Positions 48,905 through 59,567 of a stretch of DNA of 64,000 nucleotides are shown here, one piece after another. The notes below the pieces were generated by a model, which worked only from the letters and a program-made list of their open reading frames with translations, did not search any database and was not told the origin of the DNA. A program made the position numbers and the translations under genes. The stretch spans positions 21,334,242 to 21,398,241 of the forward strand of contig OX326959.1 of assembly GCA_946800325.1 (NCBI GenBank), read 5' to 3'. The DNA is from Luzula sylvatica (taxonomy: Eukaryota; Streptophyta; Magnoliopsida; Poales; Juncaceae). Position 1 is the stretch's first letter. Each line of letters begins with the position of its first letter.

Positions 48905-50545
48905 TTAGAAAAGACTAGGAGAATACTCGCGCTACGCGGCGAGAATGTTAATTATGTTTTTTATTGTAATACAAAGTACATATAAATATGATAATAATGA
49001 TAATATCATTTCATAATATAATTATTTCAACTAATTTGTCCATGATTATGTATATGATTTACAATTATTTTACATCATGAAGACAAAAAATTTCATTTTC
49101 TTAAATAATAGCACTTGTATTAATATTATTGTATGATAATAATAATATGAGTTATAACATGATTTTACAAAAAAACATAACAACAAATATTATATCATTG
49201 TTATTCACAATATTTCATATAATATCAAATATAAAAATAATGAATCATACAACATACGTAATAACATATTATTAATTATATATTACTAATAATTTGTTAT
49301 TGATTCAAAATGCAATGAAAATTATAAATAATGCCAAACTTAATATTGCAAGTGATTTAATAAATAATATAAAAAATTAATTTAGCATAAACATAAATAT
49401 AAATTATTTTATAGCGTATGATTTTTTTTTAATTTTATAGTTTTAAAAATAACATTTTTATTTGATAAGTGTTTATGAATTTAAGAAATTATTTCGATGG
49501 ATAAACTTTTTTTTTAATTTCTATTATTTTTCGAAAAAAATAATATTAAATTTGTTTGATAGAAAACACAAATATAATCAACTTTGTATTATATGGTATT
49601 AGTATAGTTATAATTTTTTAAAAATTAATATTAATATTTAAAATTTCTATTATGTAACTAAAATAATTAAAATTTTATTTTGTAAAAATGCACTTTTTGC
49701 ATTGTATTTTACCTAATATGTTTACAAATTTAAATTATGGAAAATGGTATGTACGAACTATGCTAATATGAATGTCAAAATAAAGAGAAAGTTAAAATGA
49801 ATATATTTCATGAATTTTTAAAATTAAAATTCTAAAATCAATACTACTATGTGTTGTATGTTTATAATATTACATATTAAGTTATTAGTATTTCATATAT
49901 AAACTTTTCATCTTCTATTTTCTATTATGTAAGTAAAATAATTAAAATTTTATTTTCTAAAAATGCACTTTTTGCATTGTATTTTTTACATAATATGTTT
50001 ACAAATTCAAATTATCGAAAATGGTATGTACGAATTATGCTAATATGGATGTCAAAATAAAGAGAAAATTAAAACGAATATATTTGATGAATTTTGAAAA
50101 TTAAAATTCTAAAATTAATACTACTATATGTTGTATGTTTATAATATTACATATGAAGTTATTAGTATTTCATATATAAACTTTTCATCTTCCATTGTAT
50201 TCACATTTGATCGTGTAATTTTGTGTGAAATGATAACAATTGAATAGACTTAGTCTAGTGCGAACCTAACCAATAATATTAGTCCACGTCATTGATGTAT
50301 GATGATGTGGTTTTCCAAGGATGCTTAAAACATGGTGTAAAATAATGACACATAAATGACTACACAAAATATGATCTTAAAAAAATCTAAAAAATAAATC
50401 AATGGTTTAGATCAAAACACATCACTAAAAAGTCTATATGATGAATCAATATTACAAAATCTAATGGTCAATAATCATGAATAACCATGATGATGTGGAT
50501 TTATGAGGAGGCTCAAAGATAGGTGAAAAATAAGGGGGTGGGTAA
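48905..50545 (+). mobile_element. Helitron-like non-autonomous element, copy 2
   Basis: Begins near ACTAGGAGAATACTCGCGCT followed by ACGCGGCGAGAATG, matching the start at 35050. Inside, a segment of about 274 bp is tandemly duplicated (starting CTATTATGTAACTAAAATAA at 49648 and CTATTATGTAAGTAAAATAA at 49922). Near the end a motif ATGATGATGTGG recurs (50300 and 50490), and the final part GGGGGTGGGTAAA matches 36345. No Rep/helicase gene and no clear CTRR end. Confidence 0.4.
49648..50193. repeat. tandem duplication, two units of about 274 bp
   Basis: The two units align end to end with few changes (GCACTTTTTGCATTGTATTT in both; GGTATGTACGAACTATGCTA versus GGTATGTACGAATTATGCTA). It lies inside the Helitron-like element and is absent as a duplication in copy 1. 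Confidence 0.85.
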
Positions 50546-52378
50546 ATTCAATGCCAACTCCAATTTTTTTAGTTTAAAATGGAACTTAAATCATGCCAAT
50601 ATTATATGCCTAAACCATTTTTTCATTTGAGTTCAAAACAATATTTATGACTAAATTATAATATAAGAGATGCAGTTAGCCATGATTATCGAAATTTTCT
50701 AGTCAAGAACATGGTTGAAATTTTAGTTTGCCGAAGGAATTTTGTGCGAGCCAATACACCAGTTGAGTTACGTACTTCATTACTTTATTGGCAATATTTT
50801 TTATTGTAGCAATATTTTTATTGGCAATATTTTATTTTGATTCTAAATGTAATCCTTTTTATTGTAGCAAGCCGAACAAGTGAAAAAAGATCTTAAAGTT
50901 CATATTATGTTCCATGTTAATGAGTTATTTTATTATTGATACGATACAATATTTTTTTTAATAATTATATTATTTAATTTATAAGAATATGATGTAATGT
51001 TTTAGTTTCATTTGTTTTAGGATGATATTTTGCTTTTTGTTCAGGGATACGAAAATTATGTTCGTTTTTGTGTTGGTTTGTTATTTTGTGTATCGAATTT
51101 TTGGTATGTTTATAATTAGGATATTATTTTGTGTATTGAAGTTTTGGATATTTATAGTATGTATTTGCAATGTTTAAAATATTTCTTGTTAGGCTTTGGT
51201 AATCAAAATGTTTTAATTTATTTACAACTATTTAAATTTTTTTAGTTAAATTCAAATTATTTTGATAATTGAACAATTGTTGAGCCGGATCGAGCAAACT
51301 CGAATTAGAATGAGCCGAGTATGAACTTGATTTTTTAACTCGAACATTAATGCTAACTGAGCTGAGTTCCAAGCCAGGCTTGAGCTGGCATAACTCGCTC
51401 GAACTCGACTCGTTTGCATTCCTTGCCATGTATCATTGAGAACTTTGAGAACTTTTCAGTTACTTAGATAACTAGTGATAATTCTAGAGTCAGCCTCATT
51501 ACGATAGTTAGTCGTTCGTGATAGTTAGTCGTTCGTGATACGTTCTTGCATTATTTGAATTCAATATTTTTCATGTCGGTTAATATTCAGTCAAATAAAA
51601 TGGAGTACGCTACTAATTTGTAAATTCGGCTATTCATGTATTGTTAGGGTTATTTTACATAACACAGATACAATAATTATATATACATAAATACACACAT
51701 ATAAAAAAAATTATTCAGAAATAATTGAGAAATATGATTATTTTATTAAATAATGTTTATTTTAGTTCAAAATCATAAATGTATAGATTGCTATTAATAT
51801 ATTTTGGCGTTAATCTTTGTTCGAAATTTAAGTTTACATTATTTATTTAAAAAATATATTATGCGACAATACGTATATAATATGTGTTCTAAAAGAACAA
51901 TATAAATACGCGAATTATTGATCACATTGAGCATGGAAACGTCAACATGTCTATTATTCCTAAAAAAATTGAGGAGTTCTCTGATAGATTTTTTTCAAAA
52001 AAAAAAAATGTGGGTATTTATCAATTGATGCATGATTTTCTATTTTGCATCATCAAATGATAACAATACATTTCAATCTTACAAAGAAAATCATAAGTTG
52101 AAAAATATCGAAAATATCCTTTTGAAAAATGGTCTAGCACGAGGAAAATGGTCTATGCCATAGAACTCCCCTCGCAAATTATACTTTTATTATTCGCGAA
52201 CTGAATAACTATGTTCATTACTGAAAAGTCTAAAAATGGGCAAGACGAAAAACTACCCTCAGGCTTCAGGACCCTTCATCTCTGCGGCACAACAACTCAG
52301 GTTCAATTCTTGCAAGAACCAGCGATCCAGATTAAGTAAGAAAAAAACTAGAATTCTTTGGACACGTATTTGGTACTG
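50546..52378. other. upstream region of the SKU5-like gene, no gene seen
   Basis: AT-rich, without a supported gene. It includes a region with GAGCCGGATCGAGC / CTCGAACTCGACTCG text typical of decayed plant repeats (51280-51420), a 17-bp motif (GATAGTTAGTCGTTCGT) present twice in tandem at 51503-51536, and the probable miniature element at 51971-52174. Confidence 0.5.
51971..52174. mobile_element. probable Mutator-like MITE upstream of the SKU5-like gene
   Basis: Left edge AGGAGTTCTCTGATAGATTT and reversed right edge AGGGGAGTTCTATGGCATAG form imperfect inverted repeats related to the ends of the 38283 element. The target duplication is unclear. It lies roughly 205 bp upstream of the TATA box of the following gene, so it could influence its promoter. 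Confidence 0.4.
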
Positions 52379-52386
52379 TATATAAG
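52379..52386 (+). promoter_or_regulatory. TATA box of the SKU5-like gene
   Basis: TATATAAG, 105 bp before the start codon. It would place transcription start near 52410-52420 and a leader of about 75 bases, a normal plant layout. Confidence 0.6.
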
Positions 52387-52490
52387 ATCCTCAGAATGAC
52401 TCCATACATCACACAACTTCGCTTTCTTTTCTTCTTACTACACTAAAATCCATTAACGGAAAGAGAAGAAGAAAGCTCCTCTCGAAAAAG

Positions 52491-54305
52491 ATGGGATCTT
52501 TTCCATTATCGTCCATCATCTTAGTCCTGATCGGCCTCACCGTTGTGATCGCCGAGGACCCATATTTGTACTTCACTTGGAAAGTGACTTATGGCACGAT
52601 TGCCCCATTGGGGGTCAAGCAAAAGGGGATCTTGATCAACGGCCAGTTTCCTGGTCCCAACATCAACTCGACGACGAACAACAACATCGTGCTCAATGTC
52701 TACAACCACCTTGATGAGCCCTTCCTTCTTTCATGGTAATTGAAAGTTTTGTTACACATCTCTTTTATTCATCCTTAATTATGTTTAATAATAATGACAT
52801 GATATTGAATTACAGGAATGGAATTCAACAGAGGAAGAACTCGTGGCAAGACGGCATGCAAGGCACGAACTGCCCGATCCCGCCAGGCAAGAATTACACA
52901 TACAGATTCCAAGTCAAGGATCAAATCGGAAGTTTCTACTACTTCCCGGTTATGGGCATGCACAAGGCTGCGGGAGGATTCGGTGGTCTACGTATCAACA
53001 GCCGTCTCCTCATTCCTGTCCCATTCGATCCTCCAGCTGGTGATTACACTGTTTTGATCGGTGACTGGTACACCAAGAGCCACAAGGCCCTTCAAAGCCA
53101 ACTAGACTCGGGCCGTAGCCTCGGCCACCCTGCCGGTGTGTTGATAAATGGACAATCAAGCACAAACAAGAAGCCACTTTTCGAGATGGAGAAGGGAAAG
53201 ACATACCGCTATCGCATTTGCAACGTTGGTCTCAAGACCTCTCTAAACTTCAGGATCCAAGGACACACAATGAAGCTCGTGGAGACGGAGGGGTCTCACA
53301 CCATGCAAAACGTATACGGTTCTCTCGATGTACATGTCGGGCAATGCTACTCGGTTCTCGTCACAGCCAACCAAGAGCCAATGGACTACTACATGGTGGC
53401 ATCGACACGGTTTATGAAGCAAACCCTAACCACTACCAGCATAATTCGTTATGCCGGGTCTAACAAGGCACCTAAACCAGCTCTACCTAAGGCACCAGTT
53501 GGCTGGGCCTGGTCACTTAACCAATGGAGATCATTCCACTGGAACTTGACTGCCAGCGCTGCTCGTCCCAACCCTCAAGGATCATACCATTACGGGCAAA
53601 TCGACATTTCACGCACCATCAAGCTTGTGAATTCTCGTAAAGTTGTGAACGGCAAGCTCCGTTACACTCTTAACGGGGTATCTCATGTTAACGGTGCTAC
53701 TCCATTCAGACTTGCCGAGTACTTCAATGTCGTCAACAAGGCGTTCGCTTATGATCTTATCAGAGATGTGCTGCCAGCTGCCAAGGCTCCGGTGAAAATC
53801 GCACCTAATGTGGTCAAGGCAGAGCACCGCACTTTCATCGAAATCGTCTTCGAAAACCCAGAAAAGTCCATCCAGTCTTACCACTTGGATGGTTATGCCT
53901 TCTTCCCCGTCGGGTATGTGACGCATCAACTTTTATGGCTTACTGTCATTATTAACTATATTTAAACATTGCATAACTTATTAATCTTTCTTTGGTGAAA
54001 ACAGGATGGGACCCGGCAAGTGGACACCAGAAAGTCGTAAGAATTACAATCGTCTCGACGCAGTGAGCAAGCATACGATCCAAGTCTACCCGAATTCTTG
54101 GACTGCGATCATGACATCGTTCGACAACGTAGGAATGTGGAATCTTCGATCCGCGACTTGGGAAAACCAGTACTTGGGACAACAACTCTACATGAGTGTT
54201 ATCTCGCCGGCCCATTCAGTGAGAGACGAGTATAACATTCCTGAAAATGCGTTGAGGTGCGGAGCGGTCGTTGGCCTCCCTTTGCCTCCTCCATATACTC
54301 TTTGA
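52491..54305 (+). CDS. SKU5-similar / L-ascorbate oxidase homologue, pollen-type, 3 exons
   Basis: Exons 52491-52735, 52816-53913 and 54005-54305 join to 547 codons plus TGA. Both introns are GT-AG. Residues 1-21 are a signal peptide with likely cleavage before EDPYLYFTWKVTYG. Three cupredoxin-type domains follow (about 25-140, 155-305 and 370-520), as in multicopper oxidases. The conserved copper-ligand histidines are not there: the first site reads LSWNGIQQRKNSWQDG, and the C-terminal region has YHLDGYAFFPVG and NVGMWNLRS where oxidases carry HxH and HCH motifs. This is the pattern of the SKS/NTP303/Bp10 group, secreted wall-associated proteins of pollen tubes that are probably not oxidases. 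N-glycosylation sequons are visible (NST, NYT, NLT). The C-terminus ends PPPYTL without a hydrophobic GPI-anchor tail. Pollen expression is an inference from the family. Confidence 0.93.
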
Positions 54306-55644
54306 AGAAAGAGATTGATTTATATGCGATGATTTTGTAGTAAAATTGATTTTATAATTATGGTGTATGAACTAAGAAGAGAAATTAATTGACTAATTGG
54401 AGATTGAGAATTTGACAGCTTGTGTTTGTATCCCTATTTTTTGTGCTGCCCTAAAGTAATATATATGTAATGAGATGGAAATGTCGGTTTAATTTTTCTT
54501 CGTAACTAGGAGAAGTATCGCGACTATGTCAAGGGTTTTTGAAGTTTGTTGTTAACAAACATTAATGTTAACAATTGAGAAATGCGAATTAAGAAAAATA
54601 AATAGTACTAATATGTGTTTGTATAAGTCCTTTTATATATAAAAAATGGTATATACGGTGCTCTCAAAACTCACCCAAACAACGACGACGTGGATTATAG
54701 TGTTTCATTGGATTAATTAATATCATTAATTGAATGAATTAACAGATTAATTGAACGTTTAATTAAATTGAAATATTAATTAATATTAATATATTAAAAT
54801 AAATTAACGTGTCAATTAATTTTTAACTGAGTGTTAATCAACATAACTAATCTCTCTTTGTCCATCTCATCAAGAATAATGAGGTGAGATTGAGGGGCAT
54901 TATATATTATTCCATACTAATTGGTGAGATGATACTTAATAAGTAACCAAACAGATAAAATAATTAGTTGCATGAAATTAAAATAAATTATGTGTTAAAT
55001 CGGTTTATTTACTAACTTATCATTTAATGTCCACTCATTTAACACACGTTCTTTTGTTAAATCGGATTAATTTATTCATTTACGACATACTCATTGAACA
55101 TCGTATGTATCACTATATAACAAAAAATACATCTCCAAAATAAGATGACGAACGGATTATAAATTTATAAGGGGACTCGTCACTAATATAGGATGGAAAC
55201 CACATATAACATATTTTCCAAATAATTATACGACAGATTATTTTTAGCGTATGCAAAGTAAAAAAAATTAGGAATGTGCACATGTCATATTGGACGGGTT
55301 CGATCCAAATTATAACTCAACCCAATTAAAATTGATGTTGATTGTTAATCCAACCCAATCATAAAATTTACAAAATTATGCATCCTTATTTGGGACGGGT
55401 TGGACAATTTGGACATGTTGACCGGGGTTTTCTACTAAATATATATCTATTGTTATATATGTTTAATATGTTGTAAACAGTAGAATGATAAATATTGTTT
55501 TAATTAAATCATAAAAATATCTATAACAAACATACAAATCACGATCAGACATACATAATCAATTCAATTTTGAATGTTAACACTCCTACCTCAATCATAA
55601 AATATAACATTAATTAATTAAACAAATCTTACTTTCTATATTAA
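54306..55644. other. 3' flank of the SKU5-like gene and AT-rich DNA
   Basis: No gene. AACTAGGAGAAGTATCGCGAC at 54505 recalls the Helitron-like start motif, so a decayed copy may begin here. The remainder is low-complexity AT with TTAATTAATATTAAT-like text. Confidence 0.45.
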
Positions 55645-55707
55645 TATTAAAAAGAAAAATGTTGCTCCTCCCCCACTTGTCCCCTTGCACTTTTGATGTG
55701 CTGGCAC

Positions 55708-56317
55708 CACTGTTGTAAAAAACGGTGAAAAACGGTGAAAAACGGTGGAAAAACGGTGTTTCGGTGGAAAAACGTTCCGTTTTTTACAAGACGGTTTGAA
55801 AAAACGGTCAAACGTTTTTTTACCGTGTTTGACCGTTTTTTTTTGGGAAAAAACGTTTTTCGGTTCGAAAAACGGCCGTTTTTCACAACAAAAAATTGAA
55901 ATTTTGAAAATTTACCGTTTTTTGGCCCATTTTTTTTCCAACCCAATAAAATTACCATTTTTTTACTTACGGTTGTCCCGAATGATGTTAATGATTTTAC
56001 TATTTAGTTTATGTTTGGATTTGAGTTTTTATTTTGATGTTACGTTTTGTTGGACATTCGTTTTGATGTTACGTTTATGTTATACATTCGTTTTGATATT
56101 ATGTTTTATGTTGGATGTTGTTTATGTTATTTTTTTACTATTAAAAAATTACATTATTATATATTTTTTTGGTTTCATCTATAAATTTTAATTAAATTAC
56201 TATCGATTTCGATGACCGTTTTTTCACCGTTTTTCCACCGTTTTTTCACCGTATTACGGTAATCCCGTTTTTCGGTCCCCGACCGTTCCGTACCGTTTCC
56301 CGTATTTTACAACATTG
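55708..56317. mobile_element. hAT-type non-autonomous element, 610 bp, nested
   Basis: Ends are CACTGTTGTAAAAAACGG on the left and, reversed, CAATGTTGTAAAATACGG on the right. A perfect 8-bp direct repeat GCTGGCAC flanks it (55700-55707, 56318-56325), the size made by hAT transposases. Both subterminal regions carry many copies of an ACGGTGAAAA-like motif in opposite orientation, typical of transposase-binding repeats. No transposase gene; the open frame across it is a by-product of the repeats. Confidence 0.9.
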
Positions 56318-57074
56318 GCTGGCACAGTGTTAAGCCGTAACGCGAATTTGATAAAAATTTCATACTTATGGGTTAACACGTGTTAATTCTTGAATTAACA
56401 GTTATAAATTTTTCATTAAGGAAAATTGGTAGATGTTATGGTTGATAAAATGTGTAAATATCACTCAAAAATTCTCCAATTAACATGTGTAAACAACATG
56501 TGTAAATATCACTCAACTATTAATCCGTAATTAACATGTATTAAGTGTAAATCGACAGTAATTAATCAAATGTTAATGCATATATAACAGTAATTAACAA
56601 CAATATCACTCAAACAGTTTTTTATTAATAATAAATAACAACAAAATTCACAACAGTAAACAATATCACTTAAAAAATCACACTTTAATTAACACTTAAT
56701 ACACAATTACAATCCAATTAACAGATACCAATTAACACAAGTAAACTTAAAGAATTACATTTCAATTAACACTTAATACACAAATTACATTTCAATTAAC
56801 ATCTACCAATTAACAACAGTAAACTTCCAAAAATTACATTCCAAAATTACATCTACCAATTAACAGTCCTGAAAACTCCCTGAAAATTACAAAAAAGTCC
56901 CTGAAAATAACAGAAAAGCCCCTGAAAACAGAAATTAACAGCAGTTAACAGGAATTAGCAGGAAATTGCAGGATTACCAGTAATTACCCAGAATTAACAG
57001 GAATTAACAGGAATTAACTGGAATTACCCCAGGAATTTACTGGAATTACCAGGAATTACCAAGAATTTACCAAA

Positions 57075-57365
57075 AAAACAAGAATTATCAGCAAAAACTC
57101 GAATTTAAGCAAAAAAGTAACCAAAAAGTCGAATCTAAGCAAGAAATTAACAAAAAAACTCGAATCTAATCAAGAATTAACAAAAAAAACTCGAATCTAA
57201 GCAAGAAAATAACAAAAAAACGCGAATCTAAGCAATAATTAACAAAAAAAACTTGAATCTAAGCAAGGAAATAACAAAAAAACTCGAATATAAGCAAGAA
57301 AATACTAAAAAACTCGAATCTTAGCAAGAAATCAACAAAAAAACCCGAATCTAAGCAAGAAAACG
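57075..57365. repeat. minisatellite of about 31 bp, about 10 units
   Basis: Units follow the pattern AAGAAATTAACAAAAAAACT + CGAATCTAAGC with small changes from unit to unit. A second degenerate repeat built on CAGGAATTAA / GGAATTACC precedes it (56950-57065). Confidence 0.85.
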
Positions 57366-57448
57366 AACAAAAAACGAATTTCGTAACCTCTTCTTCTTCG
57401 AAAATCTTGCAAAACAAGAAGATTAGGGTTTAGGGTTGCCGGCGGCTG

Positions 57449-57449
<1 letters not shown>

Positions 57450-57502
<53 letters not shown>
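57450..57502. repeat. (GA)n microsatellite
   Basis: About 26 uninterrupted GA units. On the minus strand it reads as a CT-rich tract just before CCGCCGGCAACCCTAAACCC, like a plant gene leader. Confidence 0.95.
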
Positions 57503-57506
<4 letters not shown>

Positions 57507-57680
57507 AAAATAGGGTTTGTAATTTTATATATATGAGTCGGATCAGCAATTAACACGCATGTCCGTTAAGCCCAAAGTCCGATTTGCCATATAGGAGAAG
57601 AAAAAATGGTGCTATCAATTAACACATCAAGACATGTGGAGGACAAAAGAGGAGTGTGTACATCATCACTCTATTAAAAA

Positions 57681-59412
57681 TATCCATATAAAAATAAAAA
57701 AACCTTGTTCCAAAAGCTCCAAAAATGATCACGCAATTAGAAAAATAAATAATAATATTTTGGACATACTTAATCATAAATTAATCATAAATATATTATA
57801 AACATCATAAATTATTCTCGAGAAATCCATATGAGCCCCTCTTTTTACTTTGAAAAAATATCTTATACCTTAATAAATATAAGAAGGTTTTGTTTCTTCA
57901 CTTAACATGAGCAGATTTGAATAACCAAAATAATGGGAATCATAAATTAAAATTTAGATATTGATATATGCATAAATCTTCCATATAATATTTTAACAAT
58001 GACTCAAGTCTTATTTATACATGTTCAAGTTCGATCAACACTATTCTCGATTTAAGAAAATCCAAATTTATTTGTTTTATAGCATACGTATTTAGATAAT
58101 ATGATAAACATGCACACGATGAATATGCACATGTAAACCAGACTTAGGCCCGATCTCTTCATCTACTTTCTTCAATATATTTCATGAGTCTCGTCACCTA
58201 CTCTCCATTTGATTGATTATATTACTTTATTAATAAATTATATATTTTTAACAATTTTTAACATTTATTTTAACAATTTCTTCAATATATTTCTTGTTTT
58301 ATTCAATAATATATTTCTTTCTATTGTGTGCTTAACATAGATTTAATTAAATTCTTCGAAAGCAATGAATTACTAACTTTTTATTTCAACTTTTATAATA
58401 TTTTGGAGTGCAAATAAAAGACAAAAACCTAAAAAAGCCACCCCGATTTTCAGAACCACAATTCCGACGACATAGCTCATCTCGGCCATATCTGTGATCG
58501 TGTAAATATGATTTGTAAAAATAAAAGAGAAATCTACAATTATTCTACAGAGATCCCAAAATCAATCGTCCGAGTAGTGATTAAGATATATTGCATCTCA
58601 TAATCAAGATCGGCCAGGCAATTTTGGAGGCATTTGACGAATTATCTAGTTTTTTCTGTTTCTTCTATTTTCATGTCCCAACAAATGAATTATTTTGAAC
58701 AGCATGATCGGGAACAATTGAATTTCAAGAATTGAAAAGGAATTGGGAGCAATTGAATTGAGAAAATTCGGCCAAAATCTGACATCGCAATTCACCGGTC
58801 CGACAATCAGTAAATTGAGGTTACTTATTTATGAAATTTTCTTTCTAGGCACGAGACATGTAATGGAGAGAACAAAAGAAAATGTTGATTTTCGCCGGTC
58901 CCGATCCATTATCCAACAAATCTAATCCAATATAAAATTAAATGGATCCAAAACCGAAATTTAGATTATCGAAATCTTATGGAGGGCCAATTAGACCAAA
59001 CACCTCTGATAAACACAAAGTGACAAAACACATTACTTGAGTACTAAAATCACTTGTACATCTTTTGAGTACTTAAATTCTGAACGGAAATTCAAGCTTG
59101 AACTTTTTTTTGCATTAATATTTTAGGCGTATTGTTGTTCTGTTGTTATCGGAATGAAGTTATTGAAGAATTAGATCAAAATTCACACACGCACACACAT
59201 GCATGCATGCATAAATGTATATGTTCACGGAACTCGAAAGAAATAATCCCGATTAACTAGTCTAAACAAATTCAATCACAAAATTAGAAATGAGCGTACA
59301 AGTATACAATAACCTCACACAAGTATTCTCTCAAAAAAAAAAAAAAGCCGAAACACGCATTTTGCAAAAAATAAAAAGAAAGAAGAAAATAATTGTATTC
59401 TTTTTTTCTTTT

Positions 59413-59446
<34 letters not shown>

Positions 59447-59567
59447 CTTGAGGATGAAGCTCATTGGGCCCCTAAATTAAATTCACAATCAAAAGCTACA
59501 CACCATTTTCGAAATGAAAAGAGAAAATAAAAGCAAACCCATAAAACCATATAGCGCCATCAAAGCG
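57681..59567. other. AT-rich intergenic DNA downstream of the NBS-LRR gene
   Basis: No gene seen. A moderately GC-rich patch (58430-58930) has no conserved reading frame. A long T-rich tract (59400-59446) lies about 120 bp beyond the stop of the minus-strand gene, in its presumed 3' region. (CA)n/(GCAT)n text occurs at 59185-59210. Confidence 0.5.

Larger units (their letters stand above)
55654..57671. mobile_element. Mutator-like non-autonomous element, about 2 kb
   Basis: A perfect 9-bp direct repeat TATTAAAAA flanks it (55645-55653, 57672-57680). The ends are imperfect inverted repeats: GAAAAATGTTGCTCCTCC with CTTGTCC...TTGATGTG on the left, and reversed GAGTGATGATGTACACACTC with TTTGTCC...TTGATGTG on the right. 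A hAT element is nested near its left end. The right half holds a minisatellite, a (GA)n run and a gene-leader-like stretch read on the minus strand (CCGCCGGCAACCCTAAACCC). No transposase is seen. Acquired gene sequence would make it a Pack-MULE, which is an inference. Confidence 0.65.

Noticed and set aside
52236..52341. Upstream coding exon of the SKU5-like gene
   Set aside because: It is open in one frame for a short distance but lies before the TATA box at 52379, and the first exon already encodes a complete signal peptide.
53609..53929. Antisense open frame in the SKU5-like gene
   Set aside because: It is the complement of a well-supported coding exon with no independent domain.
55745..56191. 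148-codon open frame
   Set aside because: It spans the nested hAT element and consists of subterminal repeats and T-rich sequence. It resembles no transposase.
57332..57556. 74-codon minus-strand open frame with a long Leu-Ser repeat
   Set aside because: The repeat is the translated (CT)n microsatellite. The gene-leader-like text is noted instead as a feature of the Mutator-like element.
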